Positions 58,438 through 64,000 of a stretch of DNA of 64,000 bases are shown one piece after another. The DNA is from Kribbella capetownensis (GTDB lineage: Bacteria > Actinomycetota > Actinomycetes > Propionibacteriales > Kribbellaceae). The position numbers and the translations under genes were made by a program. Where the stretch lies: contig NZ_SJKD01000008.1 of NCBI RefSeq assembly GCF_004331485.1, forward strand, positions 186,001 through 250,000, in the 5' to 3' direction. The notes beneath the pieces were generated by a model that ran no database searches, was not told the DNA's origin, and saw only the letters and a list, made by a program, of their open reading frames with translations. How positions within the stretch are numbered: the first letter of the stretch is position 1; each line of letters begins with the position of its first letter.

Positions 58438-59481
58438 TCAGTTGGGCATGGTGAACTCGACCTTCTGGGTGGACGGCTTGCCGGAGTGGTGCGCGGTCGC
58501 GATCGTGATCCGGCGCATGGTCGTGGAGAAGGTCTCCCAGTCGGGCGCGCAGTACCCGGTGCCGATCGGGAACCACAGCGCCGTGTCGTGACCGATCGAC
58601 GTCGCCACCCCGGCCTCGACGGCCTTCGCCGCCTCCGGTCCCATCGCGGCCCGGCCGTCCTGACCGATCACCAGCGCGACCGGGTCGGCGACACCGGTGA
58701 ATCGTGGCAGCAGGCAAGCATCCGCGGAGCCGCCGATCCCCAGCATGAACATCGAGACCACCTCGAACCGCTCCGCCAGTTCGCGAACGGCCGGGAAGAG
58801 GGCCTCGGGCAACGGCGTCTCCATGCCTTGGTAGCCGATGGCAATGGTTGCCGTCTCCTCCAATCCGGCCGGACGAACGTCGATGTCGATCACGCCGCTG
58901 GCCGCGCCTTCACCCGCCACCGTCAGCAGCGAGCTGCGCGGCGCCCAGCGGCGGCAGAACTGGGTGAGCTCCCGGATGTCCCAGGGCTGACTGACCGGTT
59001 CCTCGGTCCCCCAACCTGCCGGTGGTCCGCCGGCCAACTCACGGAACAGGAACTCCGTGGCGCCACCAACGACCGCCGACTCGACCGCGGCGTGCCGGAC
59101 TCGCGCGACAATCTGCAGGTTCGCATGAATCTCGTCCGGTGGCGCCAGCCAGTGCTGGCTCGGCCGGGGCCGGCCCGCCTTCCCGGTCGGTACGAACAGT
59201 TCGCCGTCCCAAGTCAGCGGTACGCCGGTCAGACCGTCGTACGGACTGTCCGCTTGGACCACCCAGCGCGAGCCGCCGACGAGGAGTTGGGTCCGGACCG
59301 CGTGGGTCACTCTGGAGGTGGGAGGGGTGACGAACTGCAGTTCGCGGTTGGCCTTCTCCGCTGCCAGGGCAGCGTCGAGGAGCCAGGTCGACAGTCCGAC
59401 GACCGCTCTGTCCTGCATGAGCACGACGGCCTTCTCGGTGACCAGGTCGGCGCCGGCGATGTAGTCGAGGAATCCGCTCAT
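58438..59481 (-). CDS. DUF6177-like protein, third gene of the toxin operon
   Basis: A 347-residue soluble protein that resembles the actinobacterial DUF6177 family (core FVTPPTSRVTHAVRTQLLVGGSRWVVQADSPYDGLTGVPLTWDG, and a second conserved half with SLLTVAGEGAASGVIDID). Its role is unknown; relatives lie in secretion-linked loci. Its ATG overlaps the stop of the 83-residue gene (ATGA). In this position it may be an immunity protein, a chaperone or a secretion adaptor for the large toxin. Confidence 0.6.
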   Translation of the reverse strand: MSGFLDYIAGADLVTEKAVVLMQDRAVVGLSTWLLDAALAAEKANRELQFVTPPTSRVTHAVRTQLLVGGSRWVVQADSPYDGLTGVPLTWDGELFVPTGKAGRPRPSQHWLAPPDEIHANLQIVARVRHAAVESAVVGGATEFLFRELAGGPPAGWGTEEPVSQPWDIRELTQFCRRWAPRSSLLTVAGEGAASGVIDIDVRPAGLEETATIAIGYQGMETPLPEALFPAVRELAERFEVVSMFMLGIGGSADACLLPRFTGVADPVALVIGQDGRAAMGPEAAKAVEAGVATSIGHDTALWFPIGTGYCAPDWETFSTTMRRITIATAHHSGKPSTQKVEFTMPN

Positions 59482-59729
59482 CGCCGGCTCTCCTCTCGGG
59501 CCGCGAGAACGGCACTCGCCAACGAGAGCTCGCTCGGGGCGAACGAGAACACGATGCCGTTGGCAACCAGGAAGAGGCGGTTCACGTTGCCGGGTGGCGT
59601 GAAGACGGTCCACTCCTCGGCGTGTGACGTGTGCCAGCCCTGCAGGGCCTCCGGTGTCCAGGTGTCGGGTGATACCGAATGCTGCGCCAGCCAGGCCGCC
59701 AGTACCGTCCTCGCTTCTGTCACTGACAT
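59478..59729 (-). CDS. Small protein directly after the toxin; candidate immunity protein
   Basis: An 83-residue acidic-to-neutral soluble protein (VTEARTVLAAWLAQH, TVFTPPGNVNRLFLVANGIVFSF). I do not recognise the family with confidence; it has a small alpha-plus-beta look like several Imm or YrhB-type proteins. It starts 28 bp after the stop of the toxin gene and is coupled to the DUF6177-like gene. Position is the main argument for an immunity role. Confidence 0.55.
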   Translation of the reverse strand: MSVTEARTVLAAWLAQHSVSPDTWTPEALQGWHTSHAEEWTVFTPPGNVNRLFLVANGIVFSFAPSELSLASAVLAAREESRR

Positions 59730-59757
59730 CAGAAGTCTCCTGTTCTGCCGGTCCCGG

Positions 59758-60360
59758 TCACCACTCGGACTCCGGATCCGCGGACGAGCCGCCTTCCCAG
59801 TCGCCGTTCGGCTCGCGGATGGTGAACTCCAGCCGGTTCAGTTCGGTCCCGTACACGTGCGGCCACGGTTCGTCGATCGCGTCCGGCGCCGGTTGCGGGT
59901 CGATCGCGCGGATGTCGCCGTTGTGATCGACGTACGCCGCGAACCAGTGACCGCCGCCGTCGGCCCACCCGATGCAGATCGCCGCGACCGTGCCGGGCGG
60001 GCGGCCGCGGAGTCCGTCCTCGACCGACTTGTACGCCCTGTGGGTGAAATCGGTCAGGTCCGCGGCCGAGTTCGGGTGCCCAGGCAACGGCTGGAAGTCC
60101 ATCCGGTGTCCCGGACCGCGGACGCCCATCCACTCGTAGCTGTCGTCGTAGTCGCCGGGGATCGGCGTACCCGGTGTGCCTTGATGGGGCGCGGGCGCCC
60201 TGCGGAAGTCACCGTCGGCCAGTCGCACCGCTCGGCCCTGGAGCAGGTCGACGGTGGCCCGCATCACGGCCGAGCAGTTGAACATGAACTCGACCCACTG
60301 CTTCTGGTAGTTCGGGTTGAGCAGGTTCTTCCACCGCGGCACGGTGTGCAACGGGACCGG
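59758..60360 (-). other. C-terminal papain-fold domain within the large toxin
   Basis: Encodes about residues 1190-1384. Cys (codon 60274-60276), His (59947-59949) and Asp (59899-59901) appear in the order and local sequence of papain-fold toxins with glutamine-deamidase or peptidase activity. It ends the protein, the usual place of a polymorphic-toxin warhead. Confidence 0.75.
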
Positions 60361-63300
60361 GCCGGCCGCGTTCGCCAGGTTCTGCTGGTGGACCTGACCA
60401 GGGTCGTGCGGGTTGTAGCGGGCGCGGTCGCGATCGCCTCGGTGCACCCCGGGTTCGCCGTACGCCGGTGGTGGCTGGAGGTCGAGTTCCTGCTCCCACT
60501 GGTGTTCCTTCGGCCCGAACTTGTCGAAGATCGGATCGCCCGGCTGCACCCGAGCCCGCGGCGGACGCCCGCGCTCCTGCGGCACGTCGTACGAGATCCG
60601 CTGCGGGTCGACCATGTCCTTCCACTGCGGACTGTACGTCCCGATGTTGCTCGGATCCGGCTCCTGACTACTACGACCCAAAGGCTCCGTCGGCACCGGA
60701 TCGCTGCCGTCAACCTCCCCCGGCTGATTCCGGTAAAGCCCCGCCTCCCGCCGCCGCCAAGCATCCACCCCACCCTGATCCTCCCGCCCCGACCACCCCT
60801 GCCCAGCCTGCTGCCCGCGCCCGGGCTGCCCCGACTGCCCGAAGCTTGGCTGCTTCCCGTGGCCAGGCTGCTGGCCGTGCCTCGGGTGCCCGGGTGCCTG
60901 TCCGGGCGCATCGGAACCCTCGGAACCCCTACCTCTTCCAGGCTGGTCGGGCGCATCCATACGACGCCCCCACGGATTCGAACTACTAGCCCGCGACCCC
61001 CGCAGACTCGCCTCCGGGTCACCAGCATCCCCACGCCCCGGCACCCGCCCACGCGGACCACGGTCCGGACCCGTCCCATCACGCCGCTCCCCCAGCCGCT
61101 CGCCCGGGACACCGTCCGCGCCCGGAGCATCGCCGCGCTCGCCCCGGACTCGGTCCGGATCTGATCCACCGCCGTGCTCGCCCGGAGCGCCGTCGTACTG
61201 CCGCATCTGCTCACGCGGGATGCGCTGCGTCGCGTCCGGATCTGGCGCATCGCCGCGCTCCCGCAGTTGCTCGCCCGGGAGGCGATCCGGATCCCGGACG
61301 ACCTCACCAACGTCCTGCGGCGTGCGGCGTACGTCCGGGGTGTCGACGTGGCGAACGTCGGGGACGATCTCGGCGAAGAGGTGGATCTTGCCGTTGTGTG
61401 GGAACACTCGAGTGAACGTGATGGTCAGGCCGCGGCCGAGGACCAGTTCGCGTTCGCCTTCGCCGTGGGCCGAGTGGTGGCCGGTGTACAGCGCCGGCGT
61501 GCCCTTCGGGACCTTCAGGTGAATGATCCCGGGCCGGCTGGACGGGACCGCCTCACCCAACGAAGTCGACAGGAACGACGGGTCGCGGAACGTTTTGTTC
61601 ACCAGCTGATCGATCGGCCCGTCGAAGTGGTCGATGTCGGTGACGCGGCGAACCACAACGTCCTCGGGGACCCGGCGCCCATCCAATACCTCGTCGAACT
61701 CGTCGATCAACGGATCGAGCCCAGGACGGTGTTCAATGCCGCGCAGGTGATCGCCGACCTGCTTGTACGAACCCTGCACGCTGTCGCCACCGCGGGTGAA
61801 TCGCTCAACCACGTCCGCCTTCCGCGGGTCGAGGTCGCGGGTGTACTCACCCCAATGCCGCCGCCCCCACGCCGTAGCCTCGGCCTCGGACGCAAAGGTC
61901 CGCGCACCCCGCGAGATCTCAGCAGTCGCCTGCGCCAACCGCCCACCCGAATCCAGCCGATCCCACTCAGGATCCACCGGCCGCCCATCCTCCGGATGCC
62001 GCACCGGCCCGGCGTGGTCGTCCGGCACGTGCGCCGCCACATCCGGCCCATCCTCCCCCCGCAACCGCCGCGAGATGAGGTCGTCGCCTTCACCGTCGGC
62101 ATCCCCATGCTTGCCTTCAGCAACCTTCTCGGGATGGTCCGGACCGCTCGTCCGAACGGGGTCATGACCACTACCCGCATGCGTACGCGGGTGATCCAGC
62201 TCGTCGCCTTCCACGCGATGACCTCCGACCCGATCCCCACCAACCCGGTCACCACTCACACGCTCAGGATCAAGCTCATCCGCAATAGACCGCTCACCCA
62301 GCCGACCAGCCCCCTCACCCACAGTCGGCCGGTCGCCCGGGGCTGACGTCCCACGGTCACCCGGAATCGGGTTCGGCCGGTCACCCGCGGTCGGGCGGCT
62401 GCCTGGGGTTGGCGTTCCGCGGTCGCCCGGAGTCCGGGTTGGGCGGTCGCCTGGGGTTGGGCGGGTGGCGGTGGGGTCGGGGCTGCGGACCGGGTCGCCT
62501 GGGGTGTGGGGTGGGATGAGCGGCTGGATCGGGGCGATGACTGGGTCCGCGTCGCGGTGGGTTGGGGACGCGGTTGGTTCGTTGGGGTGGGTCGGAGCGG
62601 GCTCCTTGGGCTCCGGGCCGGTCCGGGTGGGGTGCGGCTCCGGGCCGGTGCGCGTCGGGTGGGGTTCCGGGCCTGTGTGCGTTGGCTCCGGGCCTTCCGG
62701 GTGTTTGTTGGGGCCGGGGAGTTCGGAGTGGTCCGGCTTGTCGGGGCGGGTTGGCTGGTGCTGGGTGGGGTCGTCGTCGTCCCGCTTGGTACGGCGGTCT
62801 GTTGGCTCGGGCCGACCCGGTTCGCCGGTGCTGCCGTCACCCGGGCGCGTCGTGTGACCTGGCTGGCCAGTGGTCCCAGGGGTGTGCGTGCTGCCCAGCG
62901 TCCCCGGCAAGCCCGTACTGCCAGGAGTCCCGGTGCTGCCAGGAGTTCCGGGTGTTCCCGTGCTGCCAGGACTGCCAGGTGTTCCGGTGCTGCCGGGCGT
63001 ACCGGGAGTCCCCGACGTGCCGGCACTGCCCGGGGTGCCAGGCGTGCTCGACGTACCAACTGTGCCGGGTGTGCCTGGGGTGGCGAGGTTGCCTGGGGTG
63101 TTGGGGATGATGGGGGTGTTGGGGATGACTGGCGGGATGGTGGTTGCCGGGTCGGCGGGGCGGGGGTGGCCGGGGTCCACCGTGTTGTCTGGACCTGGGG
63201 TGTTGCCGGGCGTTGTGTTGCCCGGCGTTGTGCTGCCGGGTGTTGTGCTGCCTGGTGTGGGGCCGGGGGTGTTGGCCGTCTGAGCTGGGGCGTCGATGGT

Positions 63301-64000
63301 GTTGCCGGGGGTGGTGGCTGGGTTGCCGGGGAGGTCGATTGGGTCGTTGGGGGTGTGTACGTCGGGTGCGTGGACCCGGGCCGCTGGGCCGTGGCTGGCG
63401 GGGACGGGGGTGCGGGGGAGGTCTATGCCGGACGGGACGTCGACCTTTGGGCTGCGGGTGAGGGGTACGCCGCGTTCCAGGCGGACTGATTCGCCGAGGA
63501 GGGGGATGTGGGAGTAGCCCTTCAGGACGGCGCCGACGCCGGGGACTTTCAGGCCGCCCTCGATCGCTGTGCTGCGGAGTTTGTTGCGCAGGTCGAGGAA
63601 GTTGTCGGCGGCGTGTGCGGCGACGCGGACCGGTGGGACCTTGTCGGCCAGCTTGCCCAGCTTGCCGAGTTTCGAGGCGACGCCGGCGAGCTTGCCGGGG
63701 CCGACCGGGATCAGGCCGACGGCGCCCATGATGGACGCGGCCTGGTTGCCGTTCGACCAGTCGTCGCCGATGGTGTCGATCGTGTCGTCCCAGCGCTGGT
63801 CGAGCTCTTCGCTCATGCCGTCGGGCAGCAGTCCGCCGACGCCGGGGACCTTGTTGGCCAGCATCATGATGTCGTCGGCGACGCCCTCCCAGGCGTCGAA
63901 CATCTGGTGCATGTCGGACGGCGCGTGCCCGAACAGCTTCTCGAAGTTGTCCTTCCCCCAGTCCCAGCCGGACTCGCGGAGCGCCCACTGAAGTCCGAGG
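59758..64000 (-). CDS. Large polymorphic toxin with ADP-ribosyltransferase and papain-fold domains (5' end beyond window)
   Basis: At least 1,413 residues; the frame stays open to the window edge, so the start lies outside. Counting from the ATG at 63912: residues 1-130 are helical and mildly hydrophobic; 150-600 are Pro/Gly/Thr/His low-complexity repeats; about 650-850 is an ADP-ribosyltransferase with R755/R756, the S782-T783-S784 motif and E820-R-E822, the R-S-ExE set of arginine-modifying toxins; 860-1190 is a Gly/Arg/Gln linker; about 1195-1384 is a papain-fold domain with C1213 (FNCSAVMRA), H1322 (GGGHWFAAYVD) and D1338 (AIDPQ), as in glutamine deamidase or protease toxins. The N-terminal secretion signal is not visible. 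Confidence 0.85.
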   Translation of the reverse strand, partial: LGLQWALRESGWDWGKDNFEKLFGHAPSDMHQMFDAWEGVADDIMMLANKVPGVGGLLPDGMSEELDQRWDDTIDTIGDDWSNGNQAASIMGAVGLIPVGPGKLAGVASKLGKLGKLADKVPPVRVAAHAADNFLDLRNKLRSTAIEGGLKVPGVGAVLKGYSHIPLLGESVRLERGVPLTRSPKVDVPSGIDLPRTPVPASHGPAARVHAPDVHTPNDPIDLPGNPATTPGNTIDAPAQTANTPGPTPGSTTPGSTTPGNTTPGNTPGPDNTVDPGHPRPADPATTIPPVIPNTPIIPNTPGNLATPGTPGTVGTSSTPGTPGSAGTSGTPGTPGSTGTPGSPGSTGTPGTPGSTGTPGSTGLPGTLGSTHTPGTTGQPGHTTRPGDGSTGEPGRPEPTDRRTKRDDDDPTQHQPTRPDKPDHSELPGPNKHPEGPEPTHTGPEPHPTRTGPEPHPTRTGPEPKEPAPTHPNEPTASPTHRDADPVIAPIQPLIPPHTPGDPVRSPDPTATRPTPGDRPTRTPGDRGTPTPGSRPTAGDRPNPIPGDRGTSAPGDRPTVGEGAGRLGERSIADELDPERVSGDRVGGDRVGGHRVEGDELDHPRTHAGSGHDPVRTSGPDHPEKVAEGKHGDADGEGDDLISRRLRGEDGPDVAAHVPDDHAGPVRHPEDGRPVDPEWDRLDSGGRLAQATAEISRGARTFASEAEATAWGRRHWGEYTRDLDPRKADVVERFTRGGDSVQGSYKQVGDHLRGIEHRPGLDPLIDEFDEVLDGRRVPEDVVVRRVTDIDHFDGPIDQLVNKTFRDPSFLSTSLGEAVPSSRPGIIHLKVPKGTPALYTGHHSAHGEGERELVLGRGLTITFTRVFPHNGKIHLFAEIVPDVRHVDTPDVRRTPQDVGEVVRDPDRLPGEQLRERGDAPDPDATQRIPREQMRQYDGAPGEHGGGSDPDRVRGERGDAPGADGVPGERLGERRDGTGPDRGPRGRVPGRGDAGDPEASLRGSRASSSNPWGRRMDAPDQPGRGRGSEGSDAPGQAPGHPRHGQQPGHGKQPSFGQSGQPGRGQQAGQGWSGREDQGGVDAWRRREAGLYRNQPGEVDGSDPVPTEPLGRSSQEPDPSNIGTYSPQWKDMVDPQRISYDVPQERGRPPRARVQPGDPIFDKFGPKEHQWEQELDLQPPPAYGEPGVHRGDRDRARYNPHDPGQVHQQNLANAAGPVPLHTVPRWKNLLNPNYQKQWVEFMFNCSAVMRATVDLLQGRAVRLADGDFRRAPAPHQGTPGTPIPGDYDDSYEWMGVRGPGHRMDFQPLPGHPNSAADLTDFTHRAYKSVEDGLRGRPPGTVAAICIGWADGGGHWFAAYVDHNGDIRAIDPQPAPDAIDEPWPHVYGTELNRLEFTIREPNGDWEGGSSADPESEW
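61370..61960 (-). other. ADP-ribosyltransferase domain within the large toxin
   Basis: Encodes about residues 650-850 of the toxin. Conserved order: VVVRRVTD (NAD-binding arginine), a predicted mobile loop, FLSTSL (STS motif), then GEGERELVLGRG (ExE motif) and a strand TITFTRVFPHNGKIHLFAEIV. The motif order is that of the exoenzyme-type family and supports transfer to arginine. Confidence 0.8.
62860..63270 (-). repeat. Coding TPG-type tandem repeats in the toxin linker
   Basis: Imperfect repeats encoding GTPGSTGTPG and TTPGNTTPGN units. DNA copies vary in codon choice, so this is a protein-level repeat, a flexible stalk rather than a CRISPR or satellite. A second shorter repeat (HPTRTGPEP, about 62610-62690) lies nearby. 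Confidence 0.7.

Noticed and set aside
58324..61164. Very long plus-strand open frame opposite the toxin genes
   Set aside because: It spans three real minus-strand genes, is Arg/Pro/Leu-rich with no domain, and reflects GC-rich third positions of the opposite strand.
62860..63270. Repeat tract that could look like a CRISPR array or satellite
   Set aside because: Repeats are short, imperfect, without spacers and stay in frame as GTPG units of the toxin linker.
1..64000. tRNA, rRNA and riboswitch genes
   Set aside because: I found no tRNA cloverleaf, rRNA segment or known riboswitch pattern in the gaps by eye; a covariance-model scan (tRNAscan-SE, Infernal with Rfam) would settle it.

Overview
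The window is high-GC DNA densely packed with genes on both strands, with GTG and TTG starts, many ATGA start/stop overlaps, and several MarR, TetR, LacI and ECF sigma regulators. This is typical of a soil actinomycete. The style and gene content fit Propionibacteriales, and a Kribbella-like genome is my best guess, but no rRNA or tRNA is present to prove it. I found no CRISPR array, prophage or complete insertion sequence.

Layout. 1-4.4 kb: a TetR regulator, a family 32 glycosidase, a HAD hydrolase, a DinB-like protein and a 2-hydroxyacid dehydrogenase. 4.4-9.3 kb: a small P-loop ATPase, an exported chorismate mutase, and a SigK block made of a membrane molybdopterin oxidoreductase, a fasciclin lipoprotein, sigma factor SigK and its anti-sigma factor RskA. 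Both target genes carry SigK-like promoter sequences. 9.3-13.2 kb: a thioesterase, a DHA2 exporter, a SnoaL-tailed ECF sigma factor, a PEP-mutase-family enzyme and a tiny MT0933-type protein. 13.3-17.4 kb: a broken methyltransferase, an alpha/beta hydrolase, and a translationally coupled four-gene operon of unknown role. 17.6-20.5 kb: two membrane kinase-like proteins and a response regulator.

20.5-36 kb: kinase-like and SDR enzymes, an FGGY sugar kinase divergent from a family 35 galactosidase, an ABC exporter with a divergent MarR regulator and a clear operator, an esterase, a POT peptide transporter, a LysR regulator with a palindrome on its start codon, and small metabolic genes. 35.6-39.5 kb: an unusual double-HTH regulator, operator-like repeats, a DUF4097 protein and an S9 peptidase. 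39.7-45.8 kb: a phosphotransferase, a three-gene SGNH/dehydrogenase operon, a GNAT, a luciferase-like oxidoreductase and a bona fide formylglycine-generating enzyme. 45.9-50 kb: two MFS exporters with MarR and TetR regulators and a membrane SRPBCC protein. 50-58.4 kb: an aldo/keto reductase, a LacI-family 51 arabinofuranosidase pair, a MerR regulator, an RclR/RclA-like redox pair and a zinc alcohol dehydrogenase.

58.4-64 kb: the most striking locus. A very large secreted-toxin-like protein, cut by the window edge, carries two separate predicted effector domains: an R-S-ExE ADP-ribosyltransferase and a C-terminal papain-fold domain with a Cys-His-Asp set. Two coupled small genes follow it and are the obvious immunity candidates. 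This reads as a two-warhead polymorphic toxin system.

The genome is unusually tight: at least seven convergent gene pairs overlap at their 3' ends. The few convergent gaps hold strong hairpins, two of which share the same GACAGGAGGT sequence.
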